64,000 nt of DNA from Epiperipatus broadwayi (GCA_028023455.1 JAQFVV010000013.1:3288001-3352000), one strand, 5' to 3'; positions 23,661 to 36,954 are shown, counted from the stretch's first letter. Made by a program: numbers and translations. Notes: generated from the letters alone by a model not told the origin.

Positions 23661-24631
23661 GAATTATATTTTTGAAATGTTGTATTTAATTATATTTAAG
23701 TAACCATTTTTATTAGATGAGTCTTAAATATATATATATATGTGATCATCTATATTTAACCTTTTTTCCTTCGCTATTCTTCATTACTAACATGTGTAAA
23801 TATTTTGTATTCCATTGCGGTTAAGTTTAAAAGTTAATTTTTTTCATTTAAAATCTCTTTCCAATTTTATTTATGTTTCTAAATTCCATATGAGTAAATT
23901 TCCTTTGTTTGCCAACTTGATCTCCTCAATAATGCCTCTTTTGTCCGCCAGTAGCTTATTATGTATATATGATTTAGCTATATATGTTTTAAATAATTTT
24001 TAAACTGTCTGTTTTTAGCGCAAAGCAATTAGAAAATGCTTTGCGAAAGATTTTTACTATTGTACTTTATCGAGGAGATTCAAGTTGACAATTTTAATAA
24101 AATTGGGAAGAAAAGATTTAGACCACAAAAATATTATATCGTTTAATCTGTTTTTAGTGTCTAATTAGTTTTTCATTAATTTAGGGGAATAGCGGAGGCC
24201 ATTAAAAACATTCTTAATATTTTAAAGCCATTAATTAAACATATTATTTAACTATCAAAAGCTTGAGTTTCCTAATTTTATTATAATGCTTTATTTTACT
24301 TTTCCAATGATCCAGGCACGCAAAACACATGTTTCTTAGTACTTTTATTGCACATTTAACTATTTAGCTCTGTAGGTGTTCCCGTCCATGTCTCTACCTC
24401 TGTTGCTAAGCTTTGTGGCCAGTGAGAAAATAATTTATGTGTGTCTCAGATGATGTTGTTTGTTCACAATTAGCCTTGAGAATAGGCAAATAGGGCAGAG
24501 GTCATAGTATTCTTGATTTAATATCTCACGTATGGATGGCCTCGAGGTACTTTCGCCTAGTATTCTAACTGGGTTAAACCAACATACATCATCTGACTGT
24601 CACAATATAGTTGAGAAGTAAAGCTATATTT
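23661..24631. other. Unresolved higher-GC block, possibly LTR or element-derived
   Basis: Includes a tight 9-bp-stem hairpin CGCAAAGCA/TGCTTTGCG (about 24019-24046) and, read on the minus strand near 24355 to 24315, a GTGCAATAAAAGTACT polyadenylation-like motif after a CpG-containing stretch that starts TGTGACAGTCAG (24605 downward). These resemble parts of a minus-strand LTR, but no second LTR, primer-binding site or coding region was found. Confidence 0.25.
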
Positions 24632-26452
24632 AATACAAGATATAGTATTTATGCAGGAATAAAAGGAATCTCTTATTCCTATGACTCAAATGCTTATATA
24701 TGAGCAAATCTGAAGTACTGGCAAGTAAAGCATGAGGATGGAACAGTCACTTTAAATTACTATATATGATGTCTGAATGAATGACGCGGGTGAAATGGTC
24801 TAGAATTTACTAAACATCATTCCAACTGAAACTTAATCATATGTAAATAAGCATTTATTTTATATAGCGTATGTTTACAATTGTATACATTCAAATATCA
24901 GCCTTTTAAGCTAATTGTGCATATGCTTTGCGAGTGTTAATAATAAATGAATACTTTCTCACCAATACAAGATATAGTATTTATGCAGGAATAAAAGGAA
25001 TCTCTTATTCCTATGACTCAAATGCTTACATATGAGCAAATCTGAAGTACTGGCAAGTAAAGCATGAGATGGAACCATCACTTTAAATTACTATATACGA
25101 TGTCTGAATGAATGATGCGGGTGAAATTGTCTTGGTGAGAAAGTATTCATTTATTACTAACACTCGCAAAGCGTATGCACAATTAGCTTAAAAGGCTGAT
25201 ATTTGAATATATACAATTGTAAACATACGCTATATAAAATAAATGCTTATTTACATATGATTAAGTTTCAGTTGCAATGACTTTTAATAAATTCTAGACA
25301 ATTTCACTTGCATCATTTATTCAGACATCATATACACCTGGGTCTCATTCTACGCGATAGATAGGTTCCTCAGAAAACATGCGCAAACGAAATCGCGCAA
25401 AAATAGATGTAACTTACATTGAAAAGAGGGGATGCAGTCTGTGATTTTTCAAAATTCACATAAAAGCAAAGCACCAATGTAAAATTACTTTAAAATTCGC
25501 GCAAAAAAAAATAAGAAAATAAAATATGATTAATAAAAAATTTCAAATTTGAAAAAAATTGATACAAGATGAACTTTTTTTAACTATAATATTTAATTTT
25601 ATTCAAAATAATATATTTTTATGCATAATTTACAGTACAGTAATTTACATTTTTTTATACACATTTTAATTATTATGATTTTCTGGTGACAACGTAATTA
25701 GTAATTAATCTTTGAGATGATTTTATTAATTGTTTACGAAGCTTGCGACATCCAGATATACAACCATTTAGCTCTCATTGGAATTTAAGAGCACATTAAT
25801 GATTAGTGTCATTAATAAGAAAATAATAATTGATTACGTTCTTTTTTAAAAAGCAAAAATAGAATGTGATTAAAAATGCAAAATTAACATGCACAATGTT
25901 TGAACAAATTTACATTATAATCTTGTAAAATTTAATATGTGTATACATAAAATGTGGAAATCATGATTTTAATTTCATTATTGCATAAAATCTTACTATT
26001 ATAAAGCACTGAAAATATTGAAATTACTAAGATGAAAGTCGAATTCCAATAATGTGCTATTACTTTCAATATAATGTAAGTACGCAAAATTTATTATTTA
26101 AAGTAATAGCGTATTATCGGAAATCAACTTCCGGTGAAACATGAATCGCGTAACTTCAAAATCGTGTTAAATAAGTCTGCGTAAAAAGAGACCCAGGTAT
26201 ATAGTAATTTAAAGTGACGGTTCCATCCTCACGCTTTACTTGCCAGTACTTCAGATTTGCTCATATATAAGCATTTGAGTCGTAGGAATAAAAGATTCCT
26301 TTTATTCCTGCATAAATACTATATTTTGTATTGGTGAGAAAGTATTCATTTATTATTAACACTGGCAAAGCGTATGCACAATTAGCTTAAAAGGCTGATA
26401 TTTGAATGTATACAATTGTAAACATATGCTATATAAAATAAATGCTTATTTA
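24632..26452. repeat. Inverted tandem array of a 332-bp unit
   Basis: The unit consists of segment A (AATACAAGATATAGTATTTA... to ...GGGTGAAATGGTCT) and segment B (AGAATTTACTAAAC... to ...ACTTTCTCACC). The array reads A B A (24632-24963, 24964-25132), then switches strand to B' A' B' (25133-26452). The switch point is 25132/25133. The period between the two forward A starts is 332 bp. The inverted A' is split at 25335 by a transposon. B also occurs alone at 22035-22095. There is no coding frame. A foldback element, satellite seed or PLE terminal repeat are candidate identities. Confidence 0.85.
25336..26198. mobile_element. 863-bp TIR transposon inserted in the inverted array
   Basis: Ends are ACCTGGGTCTC...TACGCG (25336 on) and the complement of CGTAAAAAGAGACCCAGGT (to 26198), an imperfect 22-bp TIR. 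Comparison with the uninterrupted copy of segment A (CATCATATATAGTAATTT) shows exactly where it entered, with a 2-3 bp A/T target duplication (TA-like). Subterminal regions are rich in CpG (GCGCAAACG, ATCGCGC, ATCGCGTAAC), unlike the host DNA. The interior has no transposase, so it is a non-autonomous element. A Tc1/mariner-type target preference is possible; the family is unknown to me. Confidence 0.85.
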
Positions 26453-29400
26453 AAACAATATTATAGTAAAATAAGTAAAATAAAAATAAATTGAAGAAAA
26501 AAAAATATCATGATAACTAAAAATAATATAGAAATAAACAAACTTAAAAGTTTTCATTCAATTGACTTAAAAGAATATTGTGACTGATTTGACTGTTAAT
26601 ATATACTATTAAAAGTTTTTTTCCCTTTTCTACTATAAAGTTATCATACTTCCTAATTCATTTAGTGTTAACAAGAGTATAATTTTTAATTTTCTTTGGA
26701 AATATATATTTATCACTCTTTAAGCATTTATCAAAAATTTCCAGATCTTTGGTGAAAAAATATTGATTATAAATATCATTGAATTTTTGTTCCAACCCAG
26801 AATGAATTTTTTTCAATATCTTCAAAATGTAGATCATTTGTCAATGATTTTTATGAGTTTATTAAACTTATCATGGTTATTTAATAAACATGACTGTGTT
26901 AAACTAGAAAGTATCACAGAAGCAAATAATATTTACAATTGCTAAAGAAACATAACAAAGCCAAAAATGTAGCAGTGGAAGAATTATTATAATAATTGTA
27001 AAACTTTTAACACATCTAAAAATGATTCAAAAAATTATTATCCATATTATTTTCATGTTTCTTCTACAATTTTTTTGGAAGAATAATCTTAACAAAAATT
27101 ATGCCAGTGATTATAAACCAATTTTTTTTTAAAACAGATTAATTCACACAAGAACAAAATTGCTGAATGCAAAATTTAAAAAGGGTTTTAAAATAAGCTA
27201 CTTTATTAATCTAGTTGAGAAATGGTTTCTTTCTAACAAATCTAAAATTCTTAAATGAAAGAAAAATCTTTAATTAGTGGTAAAATACTCTTCAATATTA
27301 AAATTCAAAATGACTAATTATAATCATAGAAAATTGTCATGTACTTTATTTAATTTGTTCATTAGCGATCTTCCAAAAACATAATGACAATGTCTTGACT
27401 TTCTAAAAGAAATTTTTTTTAGCAATAAAAAAGTATTTTATAAGAATATGAAAAGTTAATTTTTTTTTCCAAAAACTAAGATCATATTCCTGATGTTACA
27501 AAATATTTCATCTAAACAAAAAAGGAGCTTGTTAATTAAACATATTCTTCTGCAACAATACATATAATGAAACATTTTTCTACCCTTGTTACTTAATAGT
27601 GATTTTGAACCATAGCCTAATTTTTTTTCTGTCAATGAAAAAATAAAAAATAACTTCTTTGGATTACTGTGATATAAATGTTCCTACATTTGTATATTCT
27701 ACTGCTGAATATTGCATCCTGGTTTTGGAAAAAAAATGTTCATACTAACTTTTAAAAATGTAATTAAATGTTATTATAAGAAATATTACTGGCATCTTTG
27801 CAATAATTATTCATTATTTTACAATCACAGGAAGTAAAAAACAAACTATCTGATAAAAAATAAATAAAAATTATTAAGTAGATTCAAGATATAGTTTCCC
27901 TATGCTTCAAATCAAAAATCTCTTTAGAATATTCAATAAAAAAAATTCTTAATAAAAGATGTAATTTCATTCTAAGGCCTAAACAAATTTCTTTTCCAGA
28001 TCCAAAAATAAAGCTGATTGAGTTTCATATTCCTAGAACATTAATAGAGTCCAATCAACAGGTTCAGAACCATCTCTAGTTGCTATATTTATAAATTTCA
28101 GATATTCACATTTAGAATTTAAGTGTCTCTGAATAATGTAACTGTGGACAAAAATATACTATGCATCACAAGTTGAGGACTGTCCAATCTATAAAAACTG
28201 AAGGACTTTATTCAACAATGATTTAATTTATTTTCTAATCCCTCTGAAATGATCAACAAAAATTAACTACCATTTAAAAAAAGTATATGCTAAAAAGTAA
28301 ATTAGAGTGGCACAAACTTTAATTGTTACAATAAAATCATCACTAAAAAAAAACAACAACAATATTTTTCATGAGAAGCACTAAAAGTAGGAGCAGAGTA
28401 AAATACAGAAACAGTTTGGGAATGTATACATTATAGCACTAACATCTAGGGTCCATTGATTACTCAACCTTATAGTAGATGATTCTGAATCAAGATAAAT
28501 ATAACTAACTGTTCTTGGAATTATATAGTAAGAGAAAGCTAAGAAAAGCCATATGATGTTTTATTAGTATTAATATTCCTGGCCAAAAAGTAGAATGGAC
28601 TTATAGTTAGTATAAAATTGAGGTCATAAAAATATAAAATTTATCAATTTATGTCAAATTTATGTAATTGTGCAAAATTTAACACAGTATTTTCAACACA
28701 TTAGCTTGAATAATATAAAAGAGTTAAAGATGCCTGCAAGATTGTGTAAGTGCATTAGTTCCCATTTAGCACTTAAGCTCTCACCAATGGTTAGACAAAA
28801 TCCAGAAAATGCTCTGAAAATGTGAACATTACAGTATTGCTATTTAGTGTCCTATTTATTCAAGCTCATGAAAGATGAATATGAAGAGAATTTCTTTTGG
28901 AAGCATTATTAAAAATAAACTGAAAAAGATAAGTGAAGATATATTGTTTTAAATATATATAAATAAATATTGCTCAAATTCAGAAAGCAAGACAATTTAA
29001 TTCTCAAATTTAGATCCAAACTGTTGTAAATCTACAAACAATAAATCCTAATGCTAATAGTATCTCTGCTCAAAACAAAAGCCAAAATTATCTTTTAATA
29101 CCACGTTCACTTTTAAAACAAAGTAGTCAGACATTAAATACTAAAACTGAAAGACCAACCAATTCTGATTTAATCAAGATAGGGAGTACTCCATAATTTG
29201 TATAAGTAAATCTAAGTTCTTAAATTAAAAAAAAAATGTGATAATTAAACTATTCGAGAAATGAACAGCTACCAAAAACCTTTGAGAAAAAAATGCAATA
29301 ACTACAACTGGATTTCAATAGTTAGAATCTATAAGAGACTTCAATATTAATTAGTTTTTAGTGTTTTCAAGTGTCCATTATTAATACACCATACATATAA

Positions 29401-30300
29401 TTATCACTGTGGTTTAGTTTTTGCTCAGCACAACAATTAAGATTACTAAAACTATAGGGCTCTAAAATATACTTAGTATTCAGTCATAAACTTAAGAATT
29501 TTCGTTTTTCTTTGATTTGAAATTATTTTTTCTGCTGACAGTAATTGTTAAAGACAAATGATTATTCATTCACAGCAATTAACTATATATTTACAAATTA
29601 AGCGCGCACATATATATAATGTCACAGAAATAAAAACAGATATCTGAATATATTCAGCTATCCTGTCATCCAATATTATAATTTTTTAAAGAATATTTTA
29701 TTAATTAAAAGTTAATTTAATTTTCAAAAATTTTCCTATATTAAATCTTAACAATAACCTTTTTTTTCTTAATAGACTATAAAATTTAAATTGGGTGTAA
29801 CCAAAACAGATTGAATGACTGCACTATGCTGAAATGTCAAAGATAAATTCTTATTTGATATTTTGAAAAAATTAAAATACAAATGTGTGAATGCAGCAGA
29901 TACACACATTTATAGCAAAAAAAATTACAACATATAATAAAATTCTCCAATAAGTTAAAATATTCTATAATAGGAATTTCAAAAACTATTATTAAAATAT
30001 GCTATGATTCACCCTTTCCATCTCTTGTTTACAAAACATTTTAATTAAAATAGCCTTTATAACTGTCTATAATATTGACATTTAGTTAAATTTTAATCAC
30101 ATCAGCATATCACATTTGCACATTATAAACATTCACATGTTAAAGATTTTTCCAGAAAGCTACATGTATTAGAAAAATTAATATCTATTAATTCACTAGA
30201 AATAAGTATTGATGATCTTTTCATAAGTCTACTTGACTCTTTTTTTACTTCTAATACTTAACAGAGACACACATATATACATTATTAATCTCACACTCCT
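26453..30300. other. AT-rich DNA without recognised features
   Basis: Nearly 4 kb with short A/T runs. Short open frames (for example 26763-26945) have no domain signature. Nothing supportable. Confidence 0.45.
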
Positions 30301-30301
30301 T

Positions 30302-30415
30302 GGTCAAGTTGCAATCTTTAATGTCTATATAAACATATTAGATTGTAGAAAAAGGTGATACTATCTTTATTGTTAAACGAAATTGTCTTGACTACAGGTT
30401 GAGATTATTGATAGC
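30302..30415. repeat. Dispersed short repeat, copy 3
   Basis: Diverged copy of the 3330-3463 repeat: TCAAGTTGCAATCTTTAATG, TCTATATAAACATATTAGA, a GGTGATACTATCTTTATTG block and CTTGACTACAGGTTGAGATT keep the same order. It lies just upstream of the truncated RTE copy. Confidence 0.6.
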
Positions 30416-30596
30416 TTAAAGGTTATTTGTTATCTACATTTATAAACTTATTGAAGGCTTGAGTAATTGGCTTTATTGTTTTAATAAACATATATATATA
30501 TAACAATAAATCTATTAGGGATTTTAAATATCACTGTTTTTATAAGGATTAATATGTGATAAATTACAATATAGTTTTTGAAATATAAATGCAAAT

Positions 30597-32460
30597 AAAT
30601 TAGAACTTAGAAATCGGTTTCAAGTATTAGTAGATTTTGAACATGATTCAGATTTGAATGAAATTAATATGAAAATAACTGATACACTTTTAAAAACTAC
30701 AACAAAGATAGCTGGTAGAAAAAAACAGCAATTGACTAATAAAATTTCTACTGAGACTAGAGAATTTATGAAGAAAAAAAGGAATATGAAGATATACAAA
30801 AATAATGCATTAAAAAGGATTGAATATCTCGAATTTTGTAAAATAGTGTGGAAAAGAGTTGAAAATGATATAAGAAAATATAACTGTGAACCAGCAAGGA
30901 AAGCTATAGATGAGAATAAAAGTCTCAAGAGTCTAAAACAACATTTTGGTATTGGTAGGAAATTTATATCTGCAATAAGAAAAAAAGATGGAATTATTAC
31001 TAAAAAGAGAAGACATCATGAAATGGGTAGAAGACTTTTATCAAGAATTATATAGTAATAAAGAACAAGTACCTCCTATATCTATTATATCTTCCAAATT
31101 GTCCAGAATTTTAAATGAAGAAGTGATACATGCAATTAAATTTATGAAGAAAGGAAAGGTTCCAAGTAATGACAGAATTATAAATGATATATAAAAAAAA
31201 AAAACATGTTAAGAAATAAAAACAAATTAGCAAAGTTATAATGTCTAAATGATAAAGATGTACCAGGTGATTGGAAAAATGAATAATTAATATTTAAAAA
31301 AAGATGATAAAGAAGATATTAGAAATTACTGACCTATCAGCCTTGTATCAGTTTTATATAAAATTTTTACCAAGATAATTACAACTCATCCACAGAGAAC
31401 ATTGGATTTTCACCAACCAAGAGAACAAGCTGGATTTAAAAGTGGTTTTAGTACAGTAGATCATATCCAGGTATGAGAGAAGTTATAGAAAGGACAAATG
31501 AATATGAGTTGCTATTATGCTTTGGATTTGAAGATTATGAAAAGGCATTTGATTCTATAAACATTTCTTTTGTGATTAAAGCATTGGATCATCAAAGTAT
31601 AGATCCAGAATACTGTCATATTTTAAAGAATTTATAAAAATGAAACAGCAACAATTACATTACATAATAATACTAGGAAAGTCAACATTGAGAAGGGTGT
31701 AAGACAGGGTGACTCCATATCTCCAAAACTTTTTACAGTAGTGCTGCAAGAAGTATTTTGTGGGTTAAAATGAGAAGGTAAAGGAGTGAAAGTAAATGGA
31801 GATTATTTAAGTCATTTAGATTTTTCAGATAATGTAGTTATTTTTGCAAATAATGCTTTAGAGCTGCAGAAAATGTTGCAGGAGTTATCAGATGAAAGTA
31901 GGACTAAAGATAAATGTTAAAAAGACTAAAGTAATGTTTAATGGATTCTCTTAAAATACGAAAATAAAGATTGATTATGATGAGTTAGAAGAAGTTAACA
32001 GCTACAAATACCTTGGTCAGATTATAATGGATGAAATTAATCATAGAATTACCCTTGTTTGAAGTGCTTTTGGTAGAAATGTGATACTACAAGGAAATAT
32101 ACCTATGTGTTTGAAAAGGAAGGTTTTTAATAAATGTGTTTTACCAGTTCTTACTTTTGGATTTGAGACTTGGATAGTTAATATAAGAGCAATATAGAGA
32201 CTTACAGACCACTCAAAGAAGTATAGAGAGATACATATTAGAAGTAAAAGAAGAGATGAAAGATGCAATATATGGGTATGAGAATAAATAGGTGTTATTG
32301 ACCTCATTGAAAAAATTAAAAGACTAAAGTGGAGTTGGGCTGGACATATTGCTAGAAGAGATGATAATAGGTGGACAATTGAAATCTTAAACTGGATTCC
32401 AAGACAGTGTAAAAGACCAGAAAGAAACATGTGAGATGGATGGATGAAATAAGAAAGTGT
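30597..32460 (+). pseudogene. RTE ORF2 remnant: linker, reverse transcriptase, C-terminus
   Basis: The first frame (30597-31055) reads LELRNRFQVLVDFEHDSDLN..., the characteristic linker, and continues through a Lys-rich helix-prone segment (KKKRNMKIYK, IEYLEFCKIVWKRVENDIRK). A frameshift near 30990 moves to a frame with MKWVEDFYQELYSNKEQVPP (to 31194). RT blocks follow with stops and shifts: EQAGFKSGF (about 31425), DYEKAFDSI holding the first catalytic Asp region, VRQGDSISPKLF (about 31700), and LDFSDNVVIFANN (about 31818-31855) where the family motif F/Y-A-D-D has lost its second Asp. The tryptophan of LKWEGK is a TGA here. The C-terminal WSWAGHIARRDDNRWTIEIL block is intact. It cannot encode an active enzyme. 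Confidence 0.85.
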
Positions 32461-32570
32461 GCAGGGGGTGATGTGGAGAAGAGAAGCTAAAGATCGAAGA
32501 TAGATTGAACTTGGAGAGATCTTCATCCTGCAGTGAATTGATAATGGTTGATGATGATGATGATGAAAAT
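30597..32570 (+). mobile_element. RTE-like non-LTR retrotransposon copy 1 (5'-truncated)
   Basis: The body begins inside ORF2, at the linker between endonuclease and reverse transcriptase, and runs through the RT and C-terminal segment to a 3' end of ATAATGGTTGATGATGATGATG (32545-32567). A TGATGA-type microsatellite tail is typical of the RTE clade. The endonuclease domain and 5' end are absent, the usual result of incomplete target-primed reverse transcription. The same family is present at 44913-46500 (plus) and 39290-40270 (minus). Confidence 0.85.
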
Positions 32571-33162
32571 ACAAGTTTAAGTGATATTTAATAGATAACA
32601 AAAAAAGAGAGGATTCATTTCAGTAAAATAAAATTAATTGTTAGTATAAGATCTTTAGATAGAAAAATCGTGGTAATGCATGCACAAAAACTTTAAAATT
32701 ATTAAAGTAGATAAAACTAAGGGTTCTTTGAAGTATTTTTAAGTATAGTATGTTCATAAATAGATAAGTTTCTTTATTCAGCTTTAAAAAATTTAATTAT
32801 TTAATATTTATAAGAAGAAAAAATGTTTTAAATTTGAAAAATTTAACAATGTGGAAATAATGAAAAATATCTTGGTACATGATGTTATCTGTGTCATTTA
32901 TTCATTATAAAGTTTTCTTGGTGCAATGATATTTTTCATTTCAATTTTAAAATGAAATAAAATTAATAACTTGCATCATCTATATAGAAGTATTTCCGTG
33001 AACTTAAACAGAATACTTATCTGACATCTTCAGTAGGTAAATGATATTAGAATTAATTTCCAAACCAGTAAATAACATAATTTCTATATTCTTTTTTTTT
33101 TTTAATTAAGTAAAGTTTTGAATCAAAATATGATAAAAAAATGTGTTTGTTTTGTTTGTTTT
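32571..33162. other. Spacer with a minus-strand polyadenylation signal
   Basis: AT-rich. On the minus strand AATAAA lies at 32902-32897, about 260 bp downstream of the stop codon of the candidate exon at 33163-33261, the distance expected for a short 3' UTR. Otherwise nothing is seen. Confidence 0.3.
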
Positions 33163-33261
33163 TTACTTTAAATTATCTTCATTATCAAATGGTAACTGCT
33201 CATAAAAGTCAAAGCATGCTTTTACTTCAATTTCTTCAGTTTCAATCATCTTCATATTTGT
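33163..33261 (-). CDS. Candidate terminal coding exon of a host gene
   Basis: On the minus strand, an AG (33263-33262, within CATCTAG) that could be a splice acceptor precedes an in-frame segment TNMKMIETEEIEVKACFDFY, then EQLPFDNEDNLK, ending at TAA 33165-33163. The composition is acidic and non-repetitive, with Cys, Gln and Pro residues that are rare in chance AT-rich frames. The in-frame TAG just upstream would be intronic. AATAAA about 260 bp downstream fits a 3' end. The polypyrimidine tract is weak, I recognise no protein family, and upstream exons would lie beyond what I could identify, so this could still be a chance frame. Confidence 0.25.
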   Translation of the reverse strand, partial: TNMKMIETEEIEVKACFDFYEQLPFDNEDNLK

Positions 33262-34560
33262 CTAGATGTTAAGGTTAATGTAGACATATTTATAAAATAG
33301 AATATAGATTGAAGTATTGTTACGTGTTATATTTAATTTTTATTATAGTTCCCATTTACAATTATTATTAATTAATAAACTGAATGTATCATAAAGCTTT
33401 CTGTAAACTTATATTTGCGTATTCACAAACCAAATAAAAATATCACAAATACTTAAAAGACAAGCCTTGTGTTAAATACTAGGTAAAAACTATAAAAATA
33501 TATAGTAATCAAATTACTATTATTATTAATAAAAGCAATCAACAAAAATTAATTAAGCAAGAGGGGAAAAAAAGAAAATAATAAGAGGTGGGTAATAAAA
33601 GGGAGAAATATCTAAAAAAATTAATACACCACTAAATATATATATAGCGAGAGAGAGAGAGAGAAAAGATCTGTTATGGAAAGAAAGAAAATAAAAATTT
33701 CCAAAAATTAATATTTGCAAATAAAAAATACAAAGCTATTTAAAATATGTCTAAAAAAATATTGCTAGAAAAAAAAAATTGGATGGAATGAGTAATAAGT
33801 AAAAAAAATAATAATAAAATTGCATATTATAAATATATTACAAAAGAATCAGTCAGAAAAAAAATCTGAGAAGCAATGAGTATTAAAATTGTTTTAAAAG
33901 TATATAATTTTGAAAATATCTTTTTTTCTTAATTAAATATACAATTGGAATAAAAATCACAGAAATGATACCATTATCACAGAAAATTTTAGACAAATGC
34001 AAATTGCATTATTTAAAACAAATAATCCACAAATATCTTTCCATGATCAATTCTTTAACTAAAGGCATGCTCAACATATTAATCAAGATCCAATGTTCTA
34101 CTTCCAATAAACAAAATTGCTGTCTTTTGTATCATTGGTTTTCTTTTACATTTTATAATTTTTCTGAAAATACCATCTATTAATTCCTAGAACAACATGT
34201 CAAATTCAGTTATTTCTTCAGTAAGTTTTTTTTTTTTTAATATTTTTATATTTCATTATTACTGACATATTTTCATATTATGAAATGTTCACACAAAAAA
34301 ATTCATTTTTTTTATATTTAAATGAGAGTTTCTTACAGTTTATAATTGGCTTATTAGAGATTATAAAATGTAAATTTTGGAAATTTATTTTCATAAATTA
34401 AGTTGTTGTAAATTATTAATATTCTTATTAGAAGCTATAAAGATTAGTCCTGGTGATCATATTAATAGCATTTCTCTAGAGTGCCATAATGTGTATTAAG
34501 ATTTTTTTAAAAGATTCACAGTTAAATATGGTTAAAGAATTCAACTAATTCACTGTTCAT
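33262..34560. other. AT-rich DNA with a GA microsatellite
   Basis: A (GA)8 run lies at 33649-33664 next to TATATATA. No gene or mobile element could be supported. Confidence 0.5.
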
Positions 34561-34599
34561 TTTTTCTTCTTCTTTCATAATTAATATTTCTGATTATTG

Positions 34600-35900
34600 A
34601 CATTTCTAATGAATTGGGTTGTCTCATAAAAATGTTCATTATATTATAAAAAAAATTTTATCTGCCACTTATATTTCAAGTAAAAGTTTGTGTCTAATTT
34701 ATCCTTATAGTCCATGGTAACCATAAAATCTTTGTCAACATTACAATCCAATACCATGAAACTTTTTACTCAACTTCTACAAATCTGACATTCACAAAGT
34801 CACAATAAATAGCACAGTTTTGTATAGTTTTGATTTTCAGCTTTAAAGATATTTAATAATCTTTTCCAGACTATTCATAGTAACTCTCTAACTTGACTGC
34901 TAGATTCTTTTGTTGTTGATAAATGATATAAGGCAAAAACTGTTAGCAACACATCTTCATTATCAGTTTTGAAATAAGTTGCAGTACCTATTGTCACAAT
35001 CTTATATTTAGTCATATGCTGTTTTTTATCCTGTTTCCTAATTGTTCTGTGTCTTCATTATTCTTATCACTTTCAATTATAAAGTCATTAATATATTTAA
35101 CATTATTGTTTTTTCAGTCGATGTTGAATTCATAGTTGTCTTTGTCTAATCCAATTTTTCTCATTAAATATACATGTTGAATAGGGAAAGTCTAATTCTT
35201 TTGCTAATAAAAATAGTAATTAATGATGCCTCATAAATACAATGAGTATTTTGTTATAATCATTGTCCTAAAATAATTTAGCATGATTATTTTTAAAACT
35301 TTTTCATGAAATTCTTTAGATTTCAATTTTTCAACGTACTAATGTTACTTTTTTAAGCTTTCTAAAACCAACACACATCAGATGGTTATTTCTATGTAAG
35401 GGTCTATATTTTCTGAATAATGTTTGATAATAATCTTTACTTGGGTATGATATAAAAGATTTAAATGACTTTGTGTATGCTCTACTATGATTCTTTCTTT
35501 CTTTTTTGATATAGAAAATAACAGATTTCTATGAATCTGAAAGGTGATGGAGTAATTGTTCAGATTAATTGGAATAATTTGAGTATCACTTTTGTACTTT
35601 TTCTTCAGTTTCTGAAAAATTTCTTAGACATCACCGTCAATTCAAGTAACCTTGCTATTTGAAAATGATCAACTTCATTTTCCATTATCCAGTAATATTT
35701 TCCATTCTTGATGGTTTTTCAAATATTGATTCTCATCTTTACTGTATACTTTTTGAACTTTCAGATTTACTTCCTTTAAAGTTCTTGGTCATTTTTAATC
35801 TTTCTTTTCTTTTACTATTATATTTATTTTCTGACATCTATTTTTATTTTCCTGATCATTTTATTTGGTCAAAGTTTGCCATAATTTCTCTTTAATTACC
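34600..35900 (-). other. Possible ancient reverse-transcriptase relic
   Basis: Read on the minus strand, VKYINDFIIESDKNNEDTEQ (about 35105-35045) resembles an RT active-site strand (Y-x-D-D changed to INDF), followed by scattered fragments such as SLKLKIKTIQNCAIYC. The sequence is T-rich on the plus strand, as are other minus-strand element relics here. Stops and frameshifts are abundant and no second RT block could be aligned with confidence, so the identification is weak. Confidence 0.2.
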
Positions 35901-36950
35901 TCTTTTATTTCTATTCCTAAAATCAAAAAAAAATGTTATCTAGATTATATCTAAATAATGATGAAGCATGAGGTTCTTTTCAGCTTAACTCAAATTAACT
36001 CTTGAATAATTTATTATTTGCTCCACATTTTATTCTGGTCTTGTTTTTTTTTTGTCCAATTTAACTGAAGTCCTTCATTAATGATTAGCTAAAATGGAAC
36101 TTATTTGACTCATTACTTCCATTTAGTGATGTCTTTATATATAATTGGTGTTGCTGCTGTTTAAAAATATTATTAGTGATAATCACTGACTTCATAAAAA
36201 TAATAAATTATTCTTATACATTCCAAGTCAACACTAATCCTTTTTTTTTGTTCCAAATTTAGTAATTCCATTATTGATCAAAGATATCTCTTGACTATAA
36301 ATTCTGTAAAATTTTGCCAATTTTTTTTTCTTTTTTGGCTTAAGTTGTTGGCAAAGAGATATTAGAATAAATTTACATTTTTATATGCTATTATTTAGTC
36401 AATTAACTGACAAATTTCATTTATGTTTATTCCAATTTTAAATTTATAAAAATAATGTATATTATTTATTTTAATGCAATAAAAGAACACCAAATAATTT
36501 TGATTTAAAAAATACAACTTACATTTTAATGCACTTTTTAAAATTTTACCCTAAAATCATAAAAAAGTAATAAGCAATCTGATGAGAGTGATTTTTTTTT
36601 TATTAAGGAAAATATGCATAAAATTACAGTATAAATCTTTTTGGTATACAATTGTTTAGATTTGTTACACTTATTACAACAATCATCAGTAAATAATTTT
36701 CCAAATTAGAAAATATACTCGTTTGATACATTAGTTGGAATTATTATGACAAATTAATTTCATGCTCAGAGCGAGAAGCTCCTAGTTCAGACTTAGTCTG
36801 TAATTATTATGTAACTAGTTTTATATCAGAACAACTGGCTCTTCATTTTGTGACTTAGCAGGTGATCATTATGCAGTCCGTATTTTAATTGGCAACAATC
36901 CTTTGTTATTCTCCATCTAACTGGACCATTTATTTTTTAACCTTAAATTA
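35901..36950. other. AT-rich DNA without recognised features
   Basis: Nothing supportable; T and A homopolymers only. Confidence 0.45.
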
Positions 36951-36954
36951 ATAT

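Noticed and set aside
32041-32601. 186-codon minus-strand open frame with a His-rich start
   Set aside because: Antisense shadow of the RTE copy 1 C-terminus; the His run is the complement of the TGATGA tail.
36575-36600. CTGATGAGAGTGA as a hammerhead core
   Set aside because: No GAAA or stem II partner follows; only a poly-T run.
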